Shown here: positions 34,770 to 44,200 of the stretch, piece after piece
Layout: each line of letters starts with the position of its first letter
Position numbering within the stretch: the stretch's first letter is position 1
Assembly: GCA_034926785.1 (NCBI GenBank)
Contig: JAYFQU010000015.1
Location: 1 to 64,000 of the forward strand
Source of the DNA: UBA7703 sp034926785
GTDB taxonomy: Bacteria; Bacillota; Clostridia; Christensenellales; CAG-138
Reading direction: 5' to 3'
DNA: 64,000 nt
Program-made: the position numbers and the translations under genes
Notes under the pieces: model-generated
Told to the model about the DNA's origin: nothing
Seen by the model: only the letters and a program-made list of their open reading frames with translations
The model's database searches: none

Positions 34770-35243
34770 ATGGCAAGCCTTTATACAAAGTTCCTTGATT
34801 TTATTGGGATTGAGGAGAGCGACGAGCAGGACGACGAGCGCAGGGACGACGGTTATTACCGGGACGAACCCAGCGAGCGGCCTGCGGGCGGATTCGGCGC
34901 AGGGCGTGCCGCCGCCGCGCCGAGCCGCAGAAACGACCGGATGCAGAGTACATCCGGCGCAAATCTGCCGATCTCCGGCGGAATGAAGATGATCGTCTAC
35001 CACCCCGTGAGCTACGAGGACACGCAGAGCATCATCGACAATCTGAAAAACAGGAAGCCTGTCATCGTCAACATGGAAGAGCTGGAGCTGGACACCGCCC
35101 AGCGCATTCTTGATTTTCTCTCTGGTGCGGTCTATGCGCTGAACGGTACCATGTGCAAGATTTCCCGCGGCATATTTGTTGTTGCACCCAATAATTATGA
35201 CGTTGTCGGCAACGGTGAGGATGACTACGGCGACCTTGTCTGA
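34770..35243 (+). CDS. sepF: Cell division protein SepF
   Basis: A 157-residue SepF, a membrane anchor for FtsZ rings. The N-terminal amphipathic helix (MASLYTKFLDFIGIEE) is followed by an acidic/Arg-Gly linker (20-70). The C-terminal SepF domain has the VYHPVSYEDTQSIIDNLKN and LDFLSGAVYALNGTMCKI segments. The ATG at 34770 follows GGAGG. SepF followed by DivIVA is typical for Bacillota. Confidence 0.96.
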   Translation: MASLYTKFLDFIGIEESDEQDDERRDDGYYRDEPSERPAGGFGAGRAAAAPSRRNDRMQSTSGANLPISGGMKMIVYHPVSYEDTQSIIDNLKNRKPVIVNMEELELDTAQRILDFLSGAVYALNGTMCKISRGIFVVAPNNYDVVGNGEDDYGDLV

Positions 35244-35345
35244 TCCCTGCTGTTACGGGCAAATAAAACAGGCATTGTTTGGCACATCATACGGTTGGTG
35301 TGCCAATTTTTTACAGACGATCGTAGACGCCGGGAGGAGGTAACC

Positions 35346-35966
35346 ATGCGCATAGACGACATTGTGAACAAGGTGTTTTCTCGCTCGTTCATGGGCTATG
35401 ATATCGAGCAGGTGGACGGTTTTCTGGACGAGATCATAGAGGCGCTGGAACGGTATGAGTCGGAAAAACGCGAGATGCTCAACGCCATGGAGTACCTCAT
35501 GAAAAAAATTGAGCACGGGCAGAAAGTGCCCCTTGCGGATATGAAGAAGGCCATTGACTCCGGCCGGACGGCACAGAAAAAAGTCTCGACGGAGGATGCG
35601 GAGCCTCCGCGCGCCGAGGAAGCGAAAGCGGCACGCTCGATTGCACGCGGCGCGGGCGCGTCTAAGCCCGTCCGCACGCAAAAAATCAACCGTGTGAAGG
35701 CGGAACAGGACGCAAAGGAGCAGATTATACAGGAGGCGAACGCCGAACTTCCACCGCTTACGCCCGAGGAGGCCGCGCTCCGCGCAAAGAGCGTTGCGGA
35801 CGCCGCTGCAAACTGGCTGGACGAACTGCTCATCAATATTGCGGAGCACGAGAGCCTGGACTATGAAAAACCGTTGCAGGGCGCCGAGGTGAGGCCGCCT
35901 GAACCACGCACCTATGAGCAGCCCAAGATGGCGGCGGAGAAGCCGGAAAGCAGCAAGGAAGAATGA
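35346..35966 (+). CDS. DivIVA-domain protein
   Basis: A 206-residue protein with an N-terminal DivIVA lipid-binding domain (IDDIVNKVFSRSFMGYDIEQVDGFLDEI, shown by its VDGFLDEI signature) and a coiled coil to residue about 65. Ala/Pro/charged low-complexity segments follow up to residue 150, with a helical patch near 150-175. The C-terminal part is unlike classic DivIVA. It likely acts at division sites or curved membrane with SepF, encoded upstream. The ATG at 35346 follows GGAGGAGG. It overlaps the YgiQ gene by 4 bases. Confidence 0.88.
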   Translation: MRIDDIVNKVFSRSFMGYDIEQVDGFLDEIIEALERYESEKREMLNAMEYLMKKIEHGQKVPLADMKKAIDSGRTAQKKVSTEDAEPPRAEEAKAARSIARGAGASKPVRTQKINRVKAEQDAKEQIIQEANAELPPLTPEEAALRAKSVADAAANWLDELLINIAEHESLDYEKPLQGAEVRPPEPRTYEQPKMAAEKPESSKEE

Positions 35967-37891
35967 CAAAGAAAAAACCGGCGTTTCCCGCTGTATCAGC
36001 CGAAGAGCTGCGCGCGCGGGGCATTGAACAACTGGATTTTGTTTTGGTTTCGGGTGACGCCTATGTTGATCACCCGAGCTTTGGCGCGGCGATTATCTAC
36101 CGCCTGCTGGAGAGCCGGGGGTATTCGGTCGGCCTGATTGCGCAGCCGGACTGGCACAGCGCAAAGGCGTTTCAAACGCTTGGCAAACCGAAGCTTGGGT
36201 TTCTCGTGACCTCCGGCAATCTGGACAGCATGGTCAACCACTATGCCGTCTCCGGCGCCCGGCGGGATACGGACGCGTATACCGAAAACGGCGTGGCGGG
36301 CAAACGCCCCGACCATGCGGCTATTGTCTACGCCAACCGCTGCCGCGAGGCTTATGTGGGCGTGCCGCTCATTCTCGGCGGCATAGAGGCGAGTCTGAGA
36401 CGATTCGCACACTACGACTATTGGGACGATCGTGTGCGGCATAGCATTCTCTATGACGCATGCGCGGATATTCTGGTATATGGCATGGGCGAGCGCGCGA
36501 TTCTTCAGGTTGCCGAGGCGCTGAAGGCGGGGAAACCGGTCGCGGAAATCACCGATATCCCCGGAACCTGCGTTCGTGCCGCAAACGCGGAGAACGTTAG
36601 AAACGCCGTGATACTGCCTTCCTTTACCGACGTGGCGACGGATAAGAAAAAATACTGCGAGGCATTTGCGCTCCAAACGCGGGAGCAGGACGCCGTACGC
36701 GGCAAGATATTGCTCCAGGCGCATGAAAAGGGCTTTCTGCGCTGCAATCCTCCCGCCAGGCCGCTCTCAACGGCGGAACTGGACGAGGTATATGCACTGC
36801 CATTCACGCGAAGGCCGCATCCTGCCCTCCGAGGACGGGTGCCTGCGCTGGACGAGGTCTCGTTCTCCGTTACCTCCGCGCGCGGTTGCTTCGGAAACTG
36901 CAACTTCTGCGCGCTGACGTTCCACCAGGGGCGCGTCGTGACCGGGCGTTCGCATGGCTCCATTTTGGAGGAAGCGCGATCGTTTACGAAGGACCCCGCT
37001 TTCAAGGGCTATATTCACGATGTCGGCGGTCCGACGGCGAATTTTCGTCATCCCGCCTGCGAGAAGCAGCTCAAAAGCGGCGTCTGCGCGGATAGGCAGT
37101 GCCTTGGTTTCACAGCCTGCCGGAATCTCGACGCCTCCGAGGAGGATTATGTTACCCTGCTTCGGAAGCTGCGCGAAATACCGCAGGTAAAGAAGGTATT
37201 CGTTCGCAGCGGTGTGCGCTATGACTATGCCTTGCTGGATCGTGACGACACCTTCCTGCATGAGCTGATTGAGCACCACGTCAGCGGACAGCTCAAGGTT
37301 GCGCCGGAGCATGTCTCCGACCGTGTGCTCAAGTATATGAACAAACCGCCGCATGCGGTCTACGAGCGCTTTGTGCAAAAGTTTGAGGCGATCAACAAGA
37401 GCCTGGGCCTCAAACAATATCTTGTGCCGTACTTGATTAGTTCGCATCCGGGCTCCAACCTGCACGACGCGATTGAGCTGGCGCAGTATCTCAAGCAAAC
37501 GGGGCATAAGCCCGAACAGGTTCAGGATTTTTATCCGACGCCTGGAACCGCCTCCACCTGCATGTATTATACGGAGATGGATCCCTTTACCATGCAGCCG
37601 GTCTATGTTGCCAAGAGCCGCGAGGAGAAAGCGATGCAGCGCGCCCTACTGCAATGTTTTATCCGTCGCAACTGGCCGCTGATTCGGAAAGCACTGCGGC
37701 AGGCGGATCGTGAAGATTTGATCGGGAACGGCAAAAACTGCCTGGTTCCGCCGGATTTCAACTCGCCGGAGATGGAACATGCGGGCGCGAAGAGGCGCCA
37801 GCCGCCCAGAGGCGGCGGCGGGGCGCGCAGCGGCGGAAAGAGAAACCCACGCCCTGGCGATGATCGAGGCAGGGGCGGAAGGCGCGGCTAA
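35963..37891 (+). CDS. YgiQ-family radical SAM protein
   Basis: A 642-residue radical SAM protein. The [4Fe-4S] cluster cysteines are C309, C313 and C316 in ARGCFGNCNFCAL. The N-terminal about 300 residues form the YgiQ-specific domain (HPSFGAAIIYRLLESRGY at the start), and the C-terminal about 45 residues are a Gly/Arg-rich tail (RGGGGARSGGKRNPRPGDD). The reaction is unknown across the family. The ATG at 35963 overlaps the end of divIVA (ATGA), indicating coupled translation. Confidence 0.92.
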   Translation: MTKKKPAFPAVSAEELRARGIEQLDFVLVSGDAYVDHPSFGAAIIYRLLESRGYSVGLIAQPDWHSAKAFQTLGKPKLGFLVTSGNLDSMVNHYAVSGARRDTDAYTENGVAGKRPDHAAIVYANRCREAYVGVPLILGGIEASLRRFAHYDYWDDRVRHSILYDACADILVYGMGERAILQVAEALKAGKPVAEITDIPGTCVRAANAENVRNAVILPSFTDVATDKKKYCEAFALQTREQDAVRGKILLQAHEKGFLRCNPPARPLSTAELDEVYALPFTRRPHPALRGRVPALDEVSFSVTSARGCFGNCNFCALTFHQGRVVTGRSHGSILEEARSFTKDPAFKGYIHDVGGPTANFRHPACEKQLKSGVCADRQCLGFTACRNLDASEEDYVTLLRKLREIPQVKKVFVRSGVRYDYALLDRDDTFLHELIEHHVSGQLKVAPEHVSDRVLKYMNKPPHAVYERFVQKFEAINKSLGLKQYLVPYLISSHPGSNLHDAIELAQYLKQTGHKPEQVQDFYPTPGTASTCMYYTEMDPFTMQPVYVAKSREEKAMQRALLQCFIRRNWPLIRKALRQADREDLIGNGKNCLVPPDFNSPEMEHAGAKRRQPPRGGGGARSGGKRNPRPGDDRGRGGRRG

Positions 37892-37953
37892 TCACAGAAG
37901 CGGAAACGCCCGATCTGTGATCGAAAATCGCGCAGATTCAGGGCGGAAAGTGA

Positions 37954-37982
37954 TTGACAAAACACGTGGTTATCGGTACAAT
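37954..37982 (+). promoter_or_regulatory. Promoter of yceD-rpmF
   Basis: A perfect -35 TTGACA (37954-37959), 17 bases, and TACAAT (37977-37982). Confidence 0.75.
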
Positions 37983-38072
37983 ACTTAAGGTTGCGTGAAA
38001 AGCGCGGTAGATTTGTGCGCGCTAGCTATATCGGACGCGCCGATTTCCTCGGCGAAAAAGGCGGTGGAGATC

Positions 38073-38534
38073 ATGCGGATTCGGGTGGCAAATGCCATAC
38101 GTCAAACGGGAGAGGCGTTTCCCTTTGAGCAAGCGGAGCAATTTGCGCCGCAAAGCTATGGCGAGCGTACGGTTTCGTTTTCCGAGCCGGTCTCGGTCAG
38201 CGGAACGTATGTTTATGACGGCAAGGCGTTTACCGTCTCCGGTCATGCGATTGCATACGTCAACACAACATGCGCGCGCTGCACAAAACCGTTTGTCGAA
38301 CGCATCGGCTTCTCCTTTTCAGAGCGATTTGTTAAGGGTGAGGATGAAGCGGGAGACGACGAGACCTATCCGTATTCGGGAGACGAATTGCTGCTCGACA
38401 AGGCCGTGCTGGACAATCTCTTTTTAGAGCTTCCCATCGCGGGCGTCTGCCGGGAGGACTGCAAGGGACTCTGCCCCGTCTGCGGAGCGGACAGGAACGT
38501 GACCGAATGTAATTGCACCATACAGGAAGCCTAG
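38073..38534 (+). CDS. YceD/DUF177-family protein
   Basis: A 153-residue DUF177 protein, co-encoded with ribosomal protein L32 across bacteria and implicated in 23S rRNA processing. The family's C-terminal cysteine pattern is present: CARCTKPF at the middle and CREDCKGLCPVCGADRN near the end, suggesting a metal-binding knuckle. The ATG at 38073 follows GGTGGAG; an open frame from 37995 exists but adds only unlikely residues. It is the first gene after the promoter at 37954-37982. Confidence 0.9.
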   Translation: MRIRVANAIRQTGEAFPFEQAEQFAPQSYGERTVSFSEPVSVSGTYVYDGKAFTVSGHAIAYVNTTCARCTKPFVERIGFSFSERFVKGEDEAGDDETYPYSGDELLLDKAVLDNLFLELPIAGVCREDCKGLCPVCGADRNVTECNCTIQEA

Positions 38535-38585
38535 GGCGAATCAAACGCCCGACGTGCTATCAGATGAAGAATAGGAGGGATTATC

Positions 38586-38786
38586 ATGGCAGTACCCAAG
38601 AGAAAAACGTCCAAGGCAAAGCGCGACTCGCGCAGAGCCGCCAACTTCGTCGTAGCCGAAGTGCAGCTCAACGAGTGCCCGCAGTGCCACTCGCTTGTAC
38701 CGTCCCACACGGTATGCAAGGCGTGCGGGTATTACGGCGGCAAGCTGGTCGTCGACATGGATCAGAAGGAAAAGAAGAACGCCTGA
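38586..38786 (+). CDS. rpmF: 50S ribosomal protein L32
   Basis: A 66-residue L32 beginning MAVPKRKTSKAKRDSRRA. It has the zinc-ribbon form with two CxxC pairs (CPQCHSL and CKACGYY), so this organism encodes the zinc-binding version. The ATG follows AGGAGGG. It is co-transcribed with yceD and precedes plsX by 288 bases. Confidence 0.98.
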   Translation: MAVPKRKTSKAKRDSRRAANFVVAEVQLNECPQCHSLVPSHTVCKACGYYGGKLVVDMDQKEKKNA

Positions 38787-38831
38787 TCATCCATCCTTCG
38801 GATATGTCGAATCGTTCGACAACAAGTTTTG

Positions 38832-38883
38832 CAAAAACAAAAGGGCTTTTCACGCATTCTGCGCGAGGAGTCTTTTTGTTTTG
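38832..38883 (+). terminator. Terminator after rpmF
   Basis: An A-rich left arm (from 38832) and a U-rich right arm (38869-38883) pair over about 15 positions with one bulge and two G-U pairs, with a 20-base loop. The U-rich arm ends in CTTTTTGTTTTG. Confidence 0.55.
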
Positions 38884-38927
38884 CCCGGTATAGCGCGGTG
38901 CTTCGGGGCGGAACGCATGGGATCGGA

Positions 38928-38956
38928 TTGCAACAAAATTCGATTTCCCGTATAAT
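38928..38956 (+). promoter_or_regulatory. Promoter of plsX
   Basis: TTGCAA (38928-38933), 17 bases, and a perfect TATAAT (38951-38956). The leader is about 110 bases. No clear FapR-type operator is visible. Confidence 0.7.
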
Positions 38957-39074
38957 ATGGAAATCGAGCGCGCCATAGGAATAATCTGTTTTTCATTCGC
39001 AATTCTATCGTTCGGCGCGATCGACCAGATTGGGATAGCGGCGCTTCACGCCGCGGAATGGGGAGAAGGGCATC

Positions 39075-40082
39075 ATGAGAATTGTGATAGACGCCATGGG
39101 CGGCGACAATGCGCCGCAGGCGGTACTGGAAGGGGTTAAACTCGTCCTGCCGGAGCTCAAGCCGGATGTGGAGCTCGCACTCTATGGCGACGAGGCGACG
39201 CTTAGCAACGGCCTCGCGGCGCTTGGGGTAACAGACCCGCGTGTAAGCGTCGTTTCCACCACCGAGGTCATCAGCTGCGAGGAACAGCCGACCCTCGCGA
39301 TCCGTAAAAAAAAGGACTCCTCCATGGTGCGCGCCATAGAAGCCGTCGCGCAAAAGGAGGCGGACTGCGTCCTCTCCGCTGGCAGCACGGGCGCGCTGCT
39401 CACCGGGGCAACGCTCATCATCAAACGTCTCAAGGGCGTGAAGCGTCCCGCGCTGGCCACCGTGATGCCGACGACAGACGCCTGCGCGCTGCTGTTGGAT
39501 TGCGGCGCAAACACGGACTGCAAGAGCGAATATCTCGTTCAGTTTGCCCTGATGGGATCGGCCTATATGAAATGTGTGTTGGGGATTGAGAATCCGCGTG
39601 TGGGCCTGCTCAACAACGGCGCGGAGGAGGAGAAGGGAAACGAACTGACAAAACAGACCTACCAACTGCTCAAGAGCGCGCCGGTGAAGTTCACCGGAAA
39701 CTGCGAAGGGCGCGATGTGCTGGGGGGGGAATTCGACGTGGTTGTCTGTGACGGATTTGACGGCAACATCGTGCTCAAAAGCACCGAGGGTGCGGCGGCG
39801 CTGATCATGGATCTGCTCAAGCAGGGACTCATGAGCAGCCTGCGTACCAAGCTCGGAGCCGCGATTTGCAAGCCGTCATTCCGTCTGCTCAAGAAAAAGC
39901 TGGACTATACCGAATACGGCGGCGCTCCGCTGCTCGGCGTCAACGGCGGCGTGATTAAGGCGCACGGCAGCTCCAACGGAAAATCGTTCCGCTCGGCGAT
40001 CCTGCAGGCGGTGAAGCTCGTCTCCTCCAACGTTACCGAGCTGCTCGGCGCGGAGATTGCCCAATACGGCTTGGAGGAATAG
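39075..40082 (+). CDS. plsX: Phosphate acyltransferase PlsX
   Basis: A 335-residue enzyme that makes acyl-phosphate from acyl-ACP, the first committed step of phospholipid synthesis in most Bacillota. It begins with IVIDAMGGDNAPQAVLEG and has SAGSTGALLTGATLI and YGGAPLLGVNGGVIKAHGSSN (partly quoted), all family signatures. The ATG at 39075 follows GGGGAGAAGG. It precedes acpP, whose product carries its acyl substrate, and is transcribed from its own promoter. Confidence 0.97.
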   Translation: MRIVIDAMGGDNAPQAVLEGVKLVLPELKPDVELALYGDEATLSNGLAALGVTDPRVSVVSTTEVISCEEQPTLAIRKKKDSSMVRAIEAVAQKEADCVLSAGSTGALLTGATLIIKRLKGVKRPALATVMPTTDACALLLDCGANTDCKSEYLVQFALMGSAYMKCVLGIENPRVGLLNNGAEEEKGNELTKQTYQLLKSAPVKFTGNCEGRDVLGGEFDVVVCDGFDGNIVLKSTEGAAALIMDLLKQGLMSSLRTKLGAAICKPSFRLLKKKLDYTEYGGAPLLGVNGGVIKAHGSSNGKSFRSAILQAVKLVSSNVTELLGAEIAQYGLEE

Positions 40083-40102
40083 CCCGCCAACTGCACGGAG
40101 GA

Positions 40103-40131
40103 TTGACAGATTGTCCCGTATCCGATAGAAT
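40103..40131 (+). promoter_or_regulatory. Promoter of acpP
   Basis: A perfect TTGACA (40103-40108), 17 bases, and TAGAAT (40126-40131), so acpP can be transcribed independently of plsX. Confidence 0.75.
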
Positions 40132-40181
40132 ACTACGCGAATGAGATGCGTGAAAAAGCGCTTCGAAAAGGAGTTTTCAAC

Positions 40182-40406
40182 ATGTATTTTGAAAAAGTTC
40201 GAGATATTATTGCAAAGCAGTTGGATATCGACGGCACAACCATTACCATGACCAGCCGGCTCATCGACGACCTGAAGGCGGACTCACTGGACATCGTCGA
40301 GCTCATTATGGATCTGGAGCAGGAATTCAACATTGAGATTCCGGACGAGGAACTCCCCAAGGTGCAGACCGTATCGGACATCGTCGGCTATCTGGAGAAG
40401 AAATAG
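40182..40406 (+). CDS. acpP: Acyl carrier protein
   Basis: A 74-residue type II acyl carrier protein. The phosphopantetheine site is S35 in KADSLDIVELIMDLEQEF, and the protein is acidic as expected. It carries growing acyl chains in fatty-acid synthesis and supplies PlsX. The ATG at 40182 follows AAAAGGAG; the in-frame ATG at 40146 overlaps the leader. No other fab genes are adjacent. It ends with a strong terminator. Confidence 0.97.
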   Translation: MYFEKVRDIIAKQLDIDGTTITMTSRLIDDLKADSLDIVELIMDLEQEFNIEIPDEELPKVQTVSDIVGYLEKK

Positions 40407-40426
40407 CCCGAAAACCAACATCCATG

Positions 40427-40466
40427 AACCCGCATCCGAAGGTTGAGAGAGGGTGCGGGTTTTTTT
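40427..40466 (+). terminator. Terminator after acpP
   Basis: An AACCCGCA/TGCGGGTT stem with a central unpaired region, followed by T7, 20 bases after the acpP stop. Confidence 0.85.
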
Positions 40467-40561
40467 GTAAAGCGTGCGGGGAGAGACCCTGTTTTTCGTC
40501 TGTTTTTCTACGAAAAACAACAACCGATTCCGATCATAAAAACAAAAAAAAGGATAACTGA

Positions 40562-41281
40562 ATGCCGGACATGCAACAAGCGCTTTCCACGCTCGAAGAA
40601 ACATTGCAGTATGCCTTTCGCGACCGTTCCCTTCTGGAAACGGCGCTGACGCATACCTCGTTTGTCAAGGGTGACGGGAAGCGCCAAAAGCATAATGAAC
40701 GCCTGGAATTTCTGGGCGATGCGGTGCTGGAGCTCTGCGTAAGCGAGCACCTTTATGGTACGCACCCGGAGTTACAGGAAGGCGCGATGACGCGCCACCG
40801 TGCGCGGCTCGTCTGTGAACAGGCGCTCTACAGCGCGGCGCTTGCGCTCCGGATTCCGGAAAGTCTCCGCCTCGGCAATGGCGAGGAACTCACCGGGGGG
40901 CGCAGAAAACCCTCCATCGTCTCCGACGCGTTGGAGGCCGTTATCGGAGCCATCTATCTTGACGGCGGCATTGAGGTTGCGCGAAAGTTTATCATGAACC
41001 GCGTGATTCGCCTGCTGGAAGATGCGCGCGTAGACGAGACGGACAAGGACTATAAGACCCGCTTGCAGGAATATGTCCAGAAGGGGCATATCGGCACGCT
41101 GGAATATGAATGCCTCGGCGAGTCGGGGCCGGAACACCAAAAGCAGTTTACCATCTGCGTCCGCCTCTCGGGCGAACCCGTGGGTGAAGGCATTGGGCTC
41201 AACAAACAGAGCGCGGGACAGGAGGCGGCAAAGGCCGCACTGATCCGCTTCGGAGTTTTGGAGGGCGAAGGATGCGACTGA
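40562..41281 (+). CDS. rnc: Ribonuclease III
   Basis: A 239-residue double-strand-specific RNase that processes rRNA precursors. The nuclease signature is NERLEFLGDAVLEL, with downstream acidic residues in SDALEAVIGAIYLDGG. The C-terminal double-strand RNA-binding domain has YKTRLQEYVQ and NKQSAGQEAAKAAL. The ATG at 40562 follows AAAGGA. It overlaps smc by 10 bases, the conserved rnc-smc-ftsY order. Confidence 0.97.
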   Translation: MPDMQQALSTLEETLQYAFRDRSLLETALTHTSFVKGDGKRQKHNERLEFLGDAVLELCVSEHLYGTHPELQEGAMTRHRARLVCEQALYSAALALRIPESLRLGNGEELTGGRRKPSIVSDALEAVIGAIYLDGGIEVARKFIMNRVIRLLEDARVDETDKDYKTRLQEYVQKGHIGTLEYECLGESGPEHQKQFTICVRLSGEPVGEGIGLNKQSAGQEAAKAALIRFGVLEGEGCD

Positions 41282-44200
41282 CAAAACTTGAACTCAACGG
41301 ATTCAAATCCTTTGCGCGCAAGACCGAGATTCGCTTTGGTCAGGGCGTTACCGCCATCATCGGCCCCAACGGCAGCGGAAAGAGCAACATCTCCGACGCG
41401 GTGCGCTGGGTGCTCGGCGAACAGAGCGCAAAGGCGCTGCGTGGCGCGAAGATGGAGGACGTGATCTTTAACGGCACGCAGCTGAGAAAGGCGCTTGCCT
41501 ACAGCGAAGTGACGCTGACGTTTGACAACAGCGACGGGCTGCTCAAGGTTCCGTTTGCGGAGGTTGCCATCACGCGGCGCGTATACCGCTCCGGCGAGAG
41601 CGAATACTGCATCAACCGTAACAATTGCCGCCTGAAGGATATCTCCGATCTTTTTTGTGACACGGGTATCGGCAAGGACGGCTACTCCATCATCAGCCAG
41701 GGCAAGGTGGAGGAGATTCTCTCCAACAAGAGCGGGGACCGCAGAGCCGCTTTTGAGGAGGCCGCGGGCGTGATGCGCTACCGCGTGCGTAAGGAAGAGG
41801 CCGAGCGCAAACTCAATAACACCGAAAAAAACCTCGAACGAATCGAGGATATCTTAAAGGAACTGGGCGACAGGCTCGCTCCTCTCGAGGAGCAGAGCGC
41901 GTCTGCGCGCGCCTATCTGCGCCTGCGGGATGAGTTGAAGGACCTTGAGGTCAACCTGTTTCTTTATCAATATGACCGTGTGCATGAGCGACTGGAGCAG
42001 ATCACCGAAGCCATGCGCCAGATGACCGAGGAGCGCGACCTCGCGGAGGCGGGGGAAACCGCGCTGCTGGCAACCTGCGCCGCGCTGGAGGAACAGCTTC
42101 GCGTACTGGAAAGTTCGCTCAACGCACAGCAGAACAAACTCATGGGGTTGGTTTCCGAGGCGGAGACGCGCGTCGGCGCGAGCCATGTGCTCGCTGAGCG
42201 ACGTGAAAACGCACTTGCGCAGCAGAAACGAATTGCGCAGGAGCGCGAGGCAAGTCAAGCGCGTTTCGATGAGCTGGGCGCGGTGATTGCGGGCATTCAG
42301 GCGGATGAGTCCGGCCAGGCGGCGCTGAACCTGATCGAAAAGGAGATGGAAGCGGCCGAAGCAAGGCTTGGCGCGCTCGATACGGAGATCTCCCAGCGCG
42401 AGGAAACCCTCGACATCATGAAAAACAGCATTATTGAAGCGATGAACCGTATGTCGGACTTTAAGTCCAGCGCGGCTCGCTTTGATACCATGAAGGCCTC
42501 GATTGGCGAGCGTCTCGCCGCCATAGAAGCTGAGGCCAAGCGACGTGCGGAGGAGACTGCGCGCCTGCGCGAGGAACTGGAAAACGCGAAGGAGCAGCAC
42601 ACGGTGGAAGCCGGACGTCTGGAACAGACCAGACGGGACTTTGAATCCTCCATCGAAAACCGCAGAAAGACGCTGGACTCTTTTACCGCGCTGCGCGAAG
42701 AGATCCAGCGGGACGAACAGGGCGTCGCCTCGATTCAGTCCCGCCTGCGCGTGTTGGACGAGATGCAGCGCTCCCGCGAGGGATATTACGCGAGCGTAAA
42801 AAACATCCTGAAGGACGCGCCAAACGACGCAAAGCTTTCCCGCGCCATTGTGGGTGTGGTTGCGGAGCTGATTCGCGTGCCGAAGGAATATGAGATCGCA
42901 ATCACAATGGCGCTGGGCAGCACGCTCCAAAACATCGTGACACCGACCGCCGAGGACGCGAAATATGTGATCGAATATCTTCGCGCCAAGGACTATGGAA
43001 GGGCAACGCTGCTGCCAATGGCGTTGCTTAACCCCACGCGCATCACGCGCGAGGAGCGGGCGAACCTCAATATGCCGGGCTGCATCGGCGTGGCAAACGA
43101 GCTGATCGACTGCGACGAAAACGTGCGCAGCGTTATGGACTATCTGCTTTGCCGCACGATCATCGTAAAGGACCTCAACGCGGGCATTGCGTTAAAAAAC
43201 CGCACGCGCGGTGCGTTCCATATCGCGACGCTGGAAGGCGACATCATCAGCACCGGCGGTTCGATGAGCGGCGGCAGTCTGCAAAAGAACAGCTTCAATC
43301 TCTTAAGCCGTGAGCGCGAACTGCAGGAACTGCGCGACAAGCTCAAGAAGGCGGACGCCGCGCTGGAGGAGAAAAAACAGCGTCTAAGGACAGGAGAACA
43401 GGATGTGCTCCGCTGCGATATTCAAGTGGATTCCTTTCGGGACGCGGTGCATGCCTGCGAAATTGCGGCGGCGAAACAAGCCGAACAGCTGGAGATCATC
43501 CGCAGGGATGTGGAGAACAGCGAATTGAATGAGCAGATGCTGACGGACGAACGGGTGCAGCTGAATGAAAACCTCAGCGAGGTAGAGCGAGAGCGCACGA
43601 GTGCGGGCGAACAGCAGTCCGATATTGAGCAGGGCAATGCCGCCACGCGGGAGGATGTTTCCCGCGCGCAGGGTGAACTCTACGAACTGCGCAAGCAGCG
43701 CGAAGCATTCGCGGGGGAGCTCACGGAGCAGAAAGTTCGCCGTATGGCTCTCTCGAAGGAGCGCGACGCGGTGTTTGCCGAGCAAAAGCGGCTCGTGACC
43801 GAGCACCGCGACCTGACGCAGCGCCTCGCTGCCTTGGAGCAGGAGGCGCAGGGGAACGAATCCGCGCTCTGCTCGATCGAACGGGAGTTGGCCGGCATGC
43901 GCGCCCAGATCGAGAGCGACAGCAAATTTACAAGTGCGGAAAAAGAAGCGCAGAGAAAGTTGGAGGAGGAACGGCAGACCCTCTCCGCCGCGCTCTACGA
44001 GCAACGCGCACGGCGCGAAGAACTGCTCGCCTCTACGCGCGACCTTTCGGAACGCATCCACAAACAGGAAATGACGCAGAGCCGCCTGGAGATGGAGCTT
44101 GGCGCCATGCAGGATCATATCTGGAATGAATATGATCTTACCTACGAAAACGCAGCCGCATTTAAGCGGGAGATCGCCGTTGGTTCCAGCAACACGCGCG